The notes beneath the pieces were generated by a model, which made no database searches, was not told where the DNA came from, and saw only the letters and a list, made by a program, of their open reading frames with translations. A stretch of 64,000 bases of DNA from Leptospira wolbachii serovar Codice str. CDC (GTDB lineage: Bacteria > Spirochaetota > Leptospiria > Leptospirales > Leptospiraceae): positions 1,194,001 to 1,258,000 of the forward strand of contig NZ_AOGZ02000014.1 of assembly GCF_000332515.2 (NCBI RefSeq). Direction: 5' to 3'. Made by a program: the position numbers and the translations under genes. Below are positions 54,303-63,294 of this stretch, piece by piece. Every line of letters starts with the position of its first letter. Positions within the stretch are counted from its first letter, which is position 1.

Positions 54303-55779
54303 ACTGTCTCCTCTCTATTTACATGGACTTGTGGGAGAGCTCACCGCTTTGCCACGGGAGACAGAATGGTTGGAGTTCAAAACAAATGACGACAGGGAGT
54401 CGGAAATTGGGGAGTACATCTCGGCCCTTGCCAATTCAGCTCTGCGACTCGGAAAACCCAAAGCCTATTTGGTTTGGGGAGTGGAAGACGGCACCCATCA
54501 AATGGTGGGAACAAACTTTCGACCTACTGCCAAAAAAGTGGGAGGAGAAGAACTTGAGAATTGGCTTTTGCAAAGGCTCTCTCCTAGGCTTTACTTTCGT
54601 TTTTATGAGTTAGTTGTTGATGAGAAACCAGTCGTTTTACTAGAAATAGACCCGGCATATGGCCACCCCGTCCGTTTCTTAAATGAAGCCTATATCCGAG
54701 TGGGAACTTACAAAAAGAAGTTAAAAGAATTTCCCCTGATGGAAAAAGAAATCTGGCGGACACTGGACAAAACTCCTTTCGAAACCCAAATTGCCGCAGA
54801 AAAAATTTCGGGAGATGAGGTCTTAAAGCTTTTGGACTTCACCTCATACTTTGATTTGATGCAACTTCCACTTCCTGACGGGAACCATGCTATCCTAAAT
54901 GCTTTAAAAACGGAGTCCCTCATCCTAGATTGTCCCGCCGGTGGTTATAATATAACCAATTTAGGAGCCATTTTGTTTGCTAAAAAAATAAGCGAGTTCC
55001 CTTCATTCAAACGAAAGGCACTGCGCCTTGTCCAATACAAAGGGAACGACCGCATCCAAACCCAAAAGGAACAAGACGGAACCAAAGGGTATGCCACTGG
55101 GTTTTCGGGGTTAATGGACTTTATCAAAGCAATGCTCCCCGCAAACGAAGTGATAGGTGAAGCCCTTCGCACAGAAACTCCGATGTATCCAGAAGTCGCC
55201 ATCCGTGAGTTAGTGGCCAATGCCCTCATCCACCAAGATTTTTCTGTCAAAGGGGCAGGTCCTATGATTGAAATTTTTTCGGATCGGATGGAGATCACAA
55301 ATCCAGGGACGCCTTTGGTTTCCGTGGATCGATTTTTAGACTCGCCACCTAAGTCGCGTAATGAGATACTTGCCTCACTGATGCGGCGACTTGGAATTTG
55401 TGAAGAACGTGGCAGTGGGATCGATAAAGTGGTGTTTGAAACCGAGTTCCATGGACTCCCTGCACCACTCTTCGAAGTTCCCGAAGAGTCCACACGTACC
55501 GTACTCTTTGCACACAAAGACTTTGATGCCATGACCAAAGACGATAAAGTCCGCGCCTGTTACCTGCACGCTTGCTTACAGATGGTCAAACGAGAAAAGA
55601 TGACAAACAAATCATTACGAGTTCGGTTCGGACTAGAGGAATCTAAGAACTCTATCGTGTCTCGTATCATTGCAAACACAATCGAAGCAGGACTTGTAAC
55701 CCCAGACCCCATGTCAGAATCAAGAAGAGATTCTGCTTATGTCCCCTTCTGGTCGAGTTCTAAGGAGCTCGGAACCTAA
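54295..55779 (+). CDS. AlbA/Schlafen-type DNA-binding ATPase within RM operon
   Basis: A 494-residue protein. Residues about 20-145 are an AlbA_2 (Schlafen-like) domain (PRETEWLEFKTNDD, KAYLVWGVEDGTHQMVG), residues about 300-400 an HATPase_c_4 domain (IRELVANALIHQDFSVKGAG, FSDRMEITNPGTPL, ERGSGIDKVVFE), and the end looks like a winged helix (RVRFGLEESKNSIVSRII). Such proteins commonly sit in type I RM loci and are thought to regulate or assist defence. AGAGGAG is 7 nt before ATG 54295. It is translationally coupled to hsdS. Confidence 0.85.
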   Translation: MVELSPLYLHGLVGELTALPRETEWLEFKTNDDRESEIGEYISALANSALRLGKPKAYLVWGVEDGTHQMVGTNFRPTAKKVGGEELENWLLQRLSPRLYFRFYELVVDEKPVVLLEIDPAYGHPVRFLNEAYIRVGTYKKKLKEFPLMEKEIWRTLDKTPFETQIAAEKISGDEVLKLLDFTSYFDLMQLPLPDGNHAILNALKTESLILDCPAGGYNITNLGAILFAKKISEFPSFKRKALRLVQYKGNDRIQTQKEQDGTKGYATGFSGLMDFIKAMLPANEVIGEALRTETPMYPEVAIRELVANALIHQDFSVKGAGPMIEIFSDRMEITNPGTPLVSVDRFLDSPPKSRNEILASLMRRLGICEERGSGIDKVVFETEFHGLPAPLFEVPEESTRTVLFAHKDFDAMTKDDKVRACYLHACLQMVKREKMTNKSLRVRFGLEESKNSIVSRIIANTIEAGLVTPDPMSESRRDSAYVPFWSSSKELGT

Positions 55780-55785
55780 ATGAAA

Positions 55786-55899
55786 TGTGATTTCGCCCAT
55801 TTGCAAAAACACAGGTTGGGAATGGGATTTCCATCCTTAGTGTGCATAAATAGTGTCCGAATGGCGCATTCAGGCTCTTCTGTGATTTCGCCCATTTGC
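55786..55899. repeat. 19-bp direct repeat between ATPase gene and hsdR
   Basis: TGTGATTTCGCCCATTTGC occurs at 55786-55804 and identically at 55881-55899, a 95-bp spacing. The intervening 76 bp has no gene. Together they occupy the 168-bp gap between the ATPase gene stop and the hsdR start, the only uncoupled junction in the RM operon. Confidence 0.8.
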
Positions 55900-55947
55900 G
55901 CATCAGCGAAATTTCCAAAGATCTGTAGAGCAAAGTAGGAACGTTTG

Positions 55948-58900
55948 ATGTCCAATCCGATCACCGAAGACTCACTCGAAAAAGCAACGTTAAAACTTTT
56001 AACAGAAACCTATGGATACAGTCATCTCAATTGTATGACGGCAAATCCAGAAGATAAAAACGACCGATCTAGTCGGAGTTCCAAAAAGGAAGTTATATTC
56101 ACATCCATCCTCCATAAGAAACTAGTCGAATTAAACCCAACCATTCCCGAAACTGCCATATTAACAGCCATTAGTTCCCTTGGTGCTAAACGATATGGAG
56201 TGAATCCTCTCGTTACCAATAAAGAAATGTACAGTATGATCCGTAATGGTTTGCCCATATCTTATGTTTTGGATGGGAAAGAAGTATTAAGTCATTTATT
56301 ACTCATTGATTTTAGTGAACCGGAGCCGAATGAATTTACGGCTGTATCTCAGCTTTGGATCCAAGGGGAAAGACAAACAAGACGCCCCGATATTCTCATC
56401 TATGTAAACGGGCTTCCCCTTGTATTCATAGAACTCAAAAACGCCAACGTAAGCACCCAAAATGCATACGCTGACAACCTAACAAACTATAAATTCGACA
56501 TTCCCCAATTATTTTATTACAATTCCTTTTGTATTCTTTCTAACGGAATTGAAACAAAAGTAGGAAGCCATTTAGCAAGTTATGAATACTTTTTCAATTG
56601 GCTAAGGCCTGATGACGAAGAAGAAAAAATCAGCAAAGAACAAATTTCGAAAGATGGAACCAGTTTGGAAAGGGTGATCCACGGCCTACTTCCCAAAAAG
56701 CGTCTGTTAGACTATATTGAAAATTTCATTTTATACTACAAAAATGCGATCAAAATTATCGCACAAAATCACCAGTTCATTGGAGTCAATCGTGCTATCG
56801 AATCTTTCAAATCCAGAGACGGTAAAAAAGGTAGGTTAGGTGTTTTTTGGCATACACAAGGTTCGGGAAAAAGTTATTCCATGATATTCCTAAGCCAAAA
56901 GGTGTTTCGAAAATTTGGAAATCATTTTACCTTTGTTATCATCACGGATAGAGAAGATTTGGACAGTCAAATCTATCATAACTTTTTAGATACCGAAGCT
57001 GTCCAAAAATCCGATGTGGCAAGACCTAAAAACTCACAAGAAATGCGAGGGTTTCTTGGTCAAAACTTACGGATAGTATTTACCCTCATCCAAAAATTTC
57101 GTTTCGATAAAGGGAAAGAATACCCAGTTCTTTCTGATAAAAAAGATATCATCGTCATTGTGGATGAAGCCCACCGCACACAGTATGCTGACTTAGCCGC
57201 CAATATGCGAAAGGGACTTCCCGGAGCTCAATACTTTGCCTTTACTGGCACGCCGATTCTCGGTAAAGGAGACGAAAGATACAAAGGCATCACCTACAAT
57301 TGGTTTGGTGATTATGTTAGCCAGTACAACTTTTCTCAATCCATTGATGATGGTGCCACAGTTCCATTATTCTACCAAAAAAGAGTCCCTGAAGTATTAA
57401 ATCAAAACTCCAATCTGGATACCGAATTTTATGATTTGATTGAAAACGAAGATATCGAAGAAAAATACCAAGAAAAACTCGAAAAAGAATTTGCCGCCGA
57501 ACTCCAAGTCATCAAACGAAGTGACCGTTTGGAAACTATCGCCAAAGACATCGTCGAACATTTTCCTACACGCGGTTATCTCGGCAAGGGAATGGTTGTT
57601 TCTATCGATAAATTCACCTGTGTCCGAATGTATGATTTTGTAAAAAAAAATTGGGATGAAAAAATCAAACAACTCGTAGGTGAAATCAGTAAAGAAACCA
57701 ATACCTATAAAAAAGAAGAAAAACAAAAACAGTTAGAGTTTATGCGATCTGTTGAGATGGCAGTTGTTGTGAGTGAAGAAGCCGGAGAGGAAGAAAAATT
57801 TAAAAAACATAACTTAGATATCAAAACCCATAGAGACAAATTAAATACCCCTGATTCCCATGGCCGGTCCATTGAAGATCGATTTAAAAAGGATGAGGAT
57901 AATTTAAAATTAGTCTTTGTTTGTTCCATGTGGCTGACGGGATTTGATGCACCAACAGTTTCCACTCTGTATTTGGACAAGCCGATGAAAGACCACACTC
58001 TTATGCAAACAATCGCCCGTGCCAATCGGGTCACTTCGTATCGAATCAACGGCAAATCAAAAATCAATGGTGAAATTGTAGATTATTTCAATGTATTTCG
58101 AAATATGAAGCAGGCTCTCAAAGACTTTGGGAAAGGAAGTTCGACAGAAGAACCAAATGAAATTGCAACCAATGAAGAGTCCCAAGTAAATGAGAAAGAA
58201 AAACTTTTTGATCTTTTAGATACGGCAATAGCCGATGGACTTCAATTTTGCAAATCCATCCAAATCGAATTGGAAAAGGTTTTGGAAAGTAAAGAAGTAT
58301 TTTATAAAATCCAGCTTTTTGATTCGTATGCCAATCAAATCTTAGCCAAGGATGAGTATTGGAAAGAGTTCAAAGTGTACGAAAATACAATTTCTTCACT
58401 TTATGAAGCCGCAAGACCAGAAATTTTGACAAACACAAAAGACCGAAAGCTTATTGCTGTCTTTGCCTATTTACGCGGTGTGATCGATGGCATATTGGAA
58501 AATACAAAACTAGATGACATCAAAGCAAAAATAGGGCGTTTACTTGACCAAAGTATAATCACGAAAGACGAAGAACAGTTTTTCCAAAAACAAAGTGAAT
58601 CTTACTCTTTAAAGAAAAAGGGAAAAATTTGGGATTTAAGTAAAATCAATTATGATAAATTAAAAGAAGAGTTTAAGGATTCAAAACATAAAAATATTGA
58701 GATTGCCGACTTAAGACAATTCATCCAAAAAAAATTGGAAGATATGCTCGCTGAAAATTCAACTCGAATCAGTTTCATGGAAAAAATGCAAAGTATCATC
58801 GAAAAGTACAACTCTGGTGGCGCAACTACCGAAAACTATTACGAAGAACTCATACAATTTGCAGAAGATTTAACGAGTGAGTCCGAGCGTCATGTCAAGG

Positions 58901-59214
58901 AAGGACTCACTGCTTACGAATTAGAAATTTTTGATCTTTTGAAAAAAGAAAAAATGACGAAAGACGAAGAAATTAAAGTCAAAAACGCAGCGAAACATTT
59001 ACTTCATAGATTAATAGAAGAACAACCCAAAGTTCTTGTCCAAGATTGGTATAGAGATTCACAAACCCAAGCCCAAGTCAAATCGGAAGTGGAAAAGATT
59101 TTAGACCAAGACCTACCTGCAACCTATGACCGAGCTCTCTTTGCAAATAAAACAAATTTATTATATCAGCTTATCTTTGATTATTCACAGAAAGGAATCA
59201 AGTGGGCAGCATAA
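55948..59214 (+). CDS. hsdR: Type I restriction-modification system, restriction (motor) subunit
   Basis: A 1088-residue HsdR. The N-terminal PD-(D/E)xK nuclease is in RRPDILIYVNGLPLVFIELK (D...ELK). The SF2 helicase motor shows WHTQGSGKSYSM (Walker A), VDEAHRTQYADL (DEAH), FTGTPIL, WLTGFDAPT and MQTIARANRV (motif VI). The C-terminal part is helical and contacts HsdM. AGGA at 55937 sits 7 nt before ATG 55948; the TTG just before it is less likely. All motifs are intact, so the system looks functional. Confidence 0.95.
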   Translation: MSNPITEDSLEKATLKLLTETYGYSHLNCMTANPEDKNDRSSRSSKKEVIFTSILHKKLVELNPTIPETAILTAISSLGAKRYGVNPLVTNKEMYSMIRNGLPISYVLDGKEVLSHLLLIDFSEPEPNEFTAVSQLWIQGERQTRRPDILIYVNGLPLVFIELKNANVSTQNAYADNLTNYKFDIPQLFYYNSFCILSNGIETKVGSHLASYEYFFNWLRPDDEEEKISKEQISKDGTSLERVIHGLLPKKRLLDYIENFILYYKNAIKIIAQNHQFIGVNRAIESFKSRDGKKGRLGVFWHTQGSGKSYSMIFLSQKVFRKFGNHFTFVIITDREDLDSQIYHNFLDTEAVQKSDVARPKNSQEMRGFLGQNLRIVFTLIQKFRFDKGKEYPVLSDKKDIIVIVDEAHRTQYADLAANMRKGLPGAQYFAFTGTPILGKGDERYKGITYNWFGDYVSQYNFSQSIDDGATVPLFYQKRVPEVLNQNSNLDTEFYDLIENEDIEEKYQEKLEKEFAAELQVIKRSDRLETIAKDIVEHFPTRGYLGKGMVVSIDKFTCVRMYDFVKKNWDEKIKQLVGEISKETNTYKKEEKQKQLEFMRSVEMAVVVSEEAGEEEKFKKHNLDIKTHRDKLNTPDSHGRSIEDRFKKDEDNLKLVFVCSMWLTGFDAPTVSTLYLDKPMKDHTLMQTIARANRVTSYRINGKSKINGEIVDYFNVFRNMKQALKDFGKGSSTEEPNEIATNEESQVNEKEKLFDLLDTAIADGLQFCKSIQIELEKVLESKEVFYKIQLFDSYANQILAKDEYWKEFKVYENTISSLYEAARPEILTNTKDRKLIAVFAYLRGVIDGILENTKLDDIKAKIGRLLDQSIITKDEEQFFQKQSESYSLKKKGKIWDLSKINYDKLKEEFKDSKHKNIEIADLRQFIQKKLEDMLAENSTRISFMEKMQSIIEKYNSGGATTENYYEELIQFAEDLTSESERHVKEGLTAYELEIFDLLKKEKMTKDEEIKVKNAAKHLLHRLIEEQPKVLVQDWYRDSQTQAQVKSEVEKILDQDLPATYDRALFANKTNLLYQLIFDYSQKGIKWAA

Positions 59215-59263
59215 AGTATATCTAAGTGATCAAGTATTATTCAAAAATATAACAACCTACCTT

Positions 59264-59722
59264 CTAGATCACCCAGTTCTGCATCTTAGTGCGATAGAAA
59301 AAATAGGCTCCGTCTTTTTTCCTTTGTACTTGAACTCCGAATTGTCCGCGTTTGGAGCGCACCACTGATATCAAATTCATTGGCTCTTGTCCTTCCCAAG
59401 ATACTATGGGAAACAGTTGTTTACTCGATCCATCATAGAAGGCCCATTGTGTCTCTTCAGTGTCCGTAAGTTCTTCCGTAAAGAACTGATCCAAATTCAC
59501 CTCTGTTTCCGGTAGGAACTGACATGCGAGAGAAGGAGAAATGGCATTTCGCCCAAACACTTGTGTGGGCTTTTGTTTACAAAAACGAATTTGATCTCTG
59601 GAAGATCCAACAAGTTCCAATCGTAAGTTCTGTTCTGGTGTGACTAAAAAATTAGCTAATGCTGGATAAGTGAAAAAAATAAAGCTCAAAATGAGAGAAT
59701 AAAAAAAGAAATTACGTTTCAT
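59264..59722 (-). CDS. Exported protein of unknown function
   Basis: A 152-residue protein with a signal peptide (NFFFYSLILSFIFFTYPALA, then NFLV). The mature part is beta-like with two Cys (RFCKQKP, LACQFLP) that could pair. WAFYDGSSKQLFPIVSWEG and LISVVRSKRGQFGVQVQRKK are the better-defined strands. No family recognised. ATG overlaps the TPR-like gene stop by 4 nt. Convergent with hsdR at the end of the RM island, which therefore ends between 59215 and 59263. Confidence 0.7.
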   Translation of the reverse strand: MKRNFFFYSLILSFIFFTYPALANFLVTPEQNLRLELVGSSRDQIRFCKQKPTQVFGRNAISPSLACQFLPETEVNLDQFFTEELTDTEETQWAFYDGSSKQLFPIVSWEGQEPMNLISVVRSKRGQFGVQVQRKKDGAYFFYRTKMQNWVI

Positions 59723-60690
59723 TGGTTTATCCCAGGAAAAAGCAAAGTTAAAAATTCATTCCCTTCTCTTTCCGCTAAGATACGAATGCTTGGTTCATAA
59801 GGTTTCCAAGAATTATTGGCATTCGGAGAACAATAGAAGTATAAAAGAGTTTCGATTTCATCCGTGGATGAAGGAGTGAATTTGAATGTGGAACACATCT
59901 CTTTTGTATTTCCCTTTAGTACAAGAGATTTGGTAGTTTCCAAATCGGCCCTTGGTTTGGATCCGAAACTACCACTCATTCGAAAGTAACGAGCAGACAA
60001 TTCATATTCTGTTGTTTGGCGGTAGTATACCCCCATCAAATACAAAACATCTGACTTTTCTTGGTCTGTGCGTTCACTTTCCGATTCTCCGAGTATGGTT
60101 TTCAAAAATTCCTTACCAGAATCGGCTCCAATTTTAAACTCAGAAATCCCTATAAACAAAGGGGTTTTGGCCATCGACGGATTTTCAGCATAAATGGATA
60201 AAATCACTTTGTATTGTTTGCGTTTCAAAAGAAGAATGGATGCAAATTCATATAACTTTTGTGCGTTGGATATTTTCAAATGTTCGGATAGTTCGGAGAA
60301 CTTATCGGAAGAGGCCTTGGATGCTAATACATAAGTAGCCGAAAGTTCGGATACTCCAATGGGTTTATAAATTTCTGTTAGGTGAGACCAAATCCAACTT
60401 CTTTCTTTGGAGGGGATGAGCGATGGATACTTGCTCCCCAAAAACAAAGCATCCAAAAGTTTTCCATGTTTTTTATACAAAAAGAAAAGTCTTGAAACCA
60501 CTGCCTTTTGTAATTTCCCAGATGGTTTTTGACTGAGGGCTTTTTCATACAAAGGAATAGCAAAGAGAGTATTCATTTGTTCCATTTCATACCCTTCCTC
60601 ATAATACGAATTGGCAGAAAGCGAAAGGGTAAATATAAATGAGAATAGAACGCTGCCAAAAGAAATGAACTGTATGTAACTTGTTTTCAA
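59719..60690 (-). CDS. Exported TPR-like helical repeat protein
   Basis: A 323-residue protein with a signal peptide (FISFGSVLFSFIFTLSLSA) and helical repeats resembling TPRs: LFAIPLYEKALSQKPSGKLQ, YEFASILLLKRKQYKVILSI, YLMGVYYRQTTEYELSARYF. It begins at TTG 60690, directly after the penicillin-binding protein stop, with AAAGGA 10 nt upstream, so the genes are co-transcribed. A cell-wall synthesis scaffold is a reasonable inference from position. Confidence 0.75.
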   Translation of the reverse strand: MKTSYIQFISFGSVLFSFIFTLSLSANSYYEEGYEMEQMNTLFAIPLYEKALSQKPSGKLQKAVVSRLFFLYKKHGKLLDALFLGSKYPSLIPSKERSWIWSHLTEIYKPIGVSELSATYVLASKASSDKFSELSEHLKISNAQKLYEFASILLLKRKQYKVILSIYAENPSMAKTPLFIGISEFKIGADSGKEFLKTILGESESERTDQEKSDVLYLMGVYYRQTTEYELSARYFRMSGSFGSKPRADLETTKSLVLKGNTKEMCSTFKFTPSSTDEIETLLYFYCSPNANNSWKPYEPSIRILAEREGNEFLTLLFPGINQ

Positions 60691-63279
60691 TTAATACAAT
60701 CCTTTCATCAAATCTTTATTCTCTGATTGAACAGACTTATGATCTTCCGTACAAATTCCTTCTGGTGGATAATCAGAAAGATAGAGTTCATTTGCCACAG
60801 GGCAGGTGGGGGATGCTAGTTTTCCTGTTAAGGAACAAATTTTATGCGATTTTGCATACACAGGCTGACTAAACTGGATTTTTGGAATTATATTTTTTTT
60901 ATCGATAGCAGAAACTATCTCTCCCCAAAGTGGTGCGGCCACAGCCCCACCAAGTCCACTGCCACCCATTCCAAATTTTGGATTGTCGTAACCAATCCAT
61001 ACTGCCAAAGCTAAATCGGGTCTTGCCCCCACAAACCAAGCATCTTTATAATCATTTGTCGTTCCCGTTTTTCCTATAAGGTCTCCCGCATAACCACCGT
61101 TTCGTACTCCACTAGCGCGACCACTGTCTTTAAGTAAAGACACCATCACCTCGGCAGTATCGGGACGAATCACTTGGCGCTCCGGAGGCAATTTTAATTT
61201 AAACTCGTCCGTTCCACCCGCTTCATACAAAATCACACCCTTTGCATTTTTTATTCTTTGGATGAGATAAGGCCTCTTTACGGTTCCTTGGTTGACAAAA
61301 CCAGTAAAGGCAGAAGCCATCTCCAGTGGGGAGATCTCTAAGGTTCCGAGAGCCAATGACAAATCACCTCGGTAGCGAGCTTTCTTTTCCGCATCATTCG
61401 GGAAAAAATATTTTGTAAAATAACGTTCAATCCCGGCACTTCCCAATCGTTCTGCCACTTGAACGGCTGCTGTGTTTTTGGATTTCACAAGGGCTGTGCG
61501 AAGAGAAATCTCACCATCAAAACTTCCACCCAAGTTTTCGGGAGCCCACTCCTTCCCTCCCCCACCACGATAGTATAAAGGTGCATCCAAAATTCTTGTT
61601 CCGGCTTGGATTACACCTGCGTCAATTGCCGAGGCGTATAACACTGCCTTGATGGAACTACCCGTTTGCCTACGCATTTGTGTGGCCCGATTGAACTGGT
61701 TTTGTGAGTTAAATTCCTCACCCCCATGAATGAATAGCACCTGACCCGTGTTTGGTTGGATTCCTACAATGGCAGCTTGGACTGCACTGGTATCTTTTTC
61801 TGAATCCAAACTGTCCGTATTCCAAACCATTTCGTTTAAGATAGCAACTTCTTCCATCTTTTGTCGAAATGCTAAATCCATGGGTGACTCTGGTTTCAAT
61901 CGGATTCGTTTTTTTTGGATTTTTCCAGACTTTCTTGTTTTGTTTAGATACTCACGAACCATCGGACCAATCAATTCCTGTGCCCCGCGATCCAAAGTGG
62001 TTTCCACTGTATAGCCACCACTTTCGTAAATATTCTTATCTCCTTCTAAGGAGGAAAGGATTCCGCGAACATGTTCTGTTACATAAGGAGCGATGTCTTG
62101 TCTGGAACCAAAAACAGTTTCATTCGGAGAACGAGTAGAGAGATTATGATAGAAACTAACGAACTTTTCACGATCCAAATTAGGATAAATTCCACGATTG
62201 CGAAACATCTGTAAAATGGCCCGAACACGAGTATAGGAATCTTCTGGATTTTTGAGTGGAGAGTATTTGTTCGGAGCCGATGGAAGTGATGCGAGAAGCA
62301 CCATCTCTTCTTTACTTAACTCCATCGGATTTTTTTGAAAATAAAATTTAATTCCTTCCCCAAATCCAAAAGCTCCATGCCCCAAATAGACATGGTTCAT
62401 ATAGGTTTCCAATATTTGTTCTTTGGTTAGCACTGATTCTAAAGCAAAGGCAAGTTGTGCTTCTCTCCACTTTCTATTCAAACTTTTGCGACGATCATCC
62501 AATATGATTCGTGCTAACTGTTGAGTGATAGTAGAGGCCCCTTGTTTATAACTTAGGTTGATGATATTTTTAAAAAAGGCTCGAAGGATTGCCGAATAAT
62601 CAACTCCTCCATGAAAGAAAAACTTTTGATCTTCAATATTCAAAAGGATTGAAATCATATCTTCTGGATAGTCTTGCAAATGTAAGGTGGAAGTTCGTTT
62701 TTGAAAAATTTCACTAACCATCTGTCCGTTACGATCCAAAATTTTAGTGGGAATGTTTTTGGAAAGTGACTCCAAATACATTGGCACTTCTTTTTTAGTC
62801 GCAAGCACTCCCGCCACAAAATAAGAAAACCCGAGTATAAATAAAAACAAACAAATAGAAGTGACTGTAAACGCAAGTTTCACATAGGAAAATGATGGAG
62901 TTTTTCCTCTTCCACTAATGAGTCTTTGTTTTAAGGGTTTAGGTTTGAAGGCCCGAACTTCTGGTTCTCTTTCAAAGACCACCTTTCTTTCCCAAAATGG
63001 TTTTGATTTTGGCTCTGATCTTTCCTTAAAGGAGTTTGGTTTGGTGATGGAAGGTGTGGGAATTTTAAAGGGTTGGAACGACTGAGTCCCATCAGAAACC
63101 TCTGGTTCTCTCGGAACCACCTGTAAAATTTCAAAACGATAATCTGTAAAATTAAGAATTACCTTTTCCTTACAGTGAGCACATGTTAGCTGAAATTTAC
63201 CGTCCCTAGGGATTGGCTCTGGTAGCCGAGATGCCTTTTGGCAGTGGGGACAAAGGTATTTAGGAGAAGGTGCCGACAT
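60691..63279 (-). CDS. Class A penicillin-binding protein with N-terminal zinc ribbon
   Basis: An 862-residue bifunctional peptidoglycan synthase (PBP1A-like). It starts with a zinc-ribbon, CPHC (residues 10-13) and CAHC (33-36), in the cytoplasmic tail, a membrane helix near 130-155, a GT51 glycosyltransferase domain (EDQKFFFHGGVDYSAI, QGASTITQQLARI, YMNHVYLGHGAFGFGEG), and a transpeptidase with SxxK in RQTGSSIKAV near residue 540, SxN in KSKNTAAV and GKTGTTNDYKDAW near 740. The zinc ribbon in the tail is not part of ordinary PBPs and may bind a partner. Confidence 0.92.
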   Translation of the reverse strand: MSAPSPKYLCPHCQKASRLPEPIPRDGKFQLTCAHCKEKVILNFTDYRFEILQVVPREPEVSDGTQSFQPFKIPTPSITKPNSFKERSEPKSKPFWERKVVFEREPEVRAFKPKPLKQRLISGRGKTPSFSYVKLAFTVTSICLFLFILGFSYFVAGVLATKKEVPMYLESLSKNIPTKILDRNGQMVSEIFQKRTSTLHLQDYPEDMISILLNIEDQKFFFHGGVDYSAILRAFFKNIINLSYKQGASTITQQLARIILDDRRKSLNRKWREAQLAFALESVLTKEQILETYMNHVYLGHGAFGFGEGIKFYFQKNPMELSKEEMVLLASLPSAPNKYSPLKNPEDSYTRVRAILQMFRNRGIYPNLDREKFVSFYHNLSTRSPNETVFGSRQDIAPYVTEHVRGILSSLEGDKNIYESGGYTVETTLDRGAQELIGPMVREYLNKTRKSGKIQKKRIRLKPESPMDLAFRQKMEEVAILNEMVWNTDSLDSEKDTSAVQAAIVGIQPNTGQVLFIHGGEEFNSQNQFNRATQMRRQTGSSIKAVLYASAIDAGVIQAGTRILDAPLYYRGGGGKEWAPENLGGSFDGEISLRTALVKSKNTAAVQVAERLGSAGIERYFTKYFFPNDAEKKARYRGDLSLALGTLEISPLEMASAFTGFVNQGTVKRPYLIQRIKNAKGVILYEAGGTDEFKLKLPPERQVIRPDTAEVMVSLLKDSGRASGVRNGGYAGDLIGKTGTTNDYKDAWFVGARPDLALAVWIGYDNPKFGMGGSGLGGAVAAPLWGEIVSAIDKKNIIPKIQFSQPVYAKSHKICSLTGKLASPTCPVANELYLSDYPPEGICTEDHKSVQSENKDLMKGLY

Positions 63280-63294
63280 AGGTTCTCCCTAATC

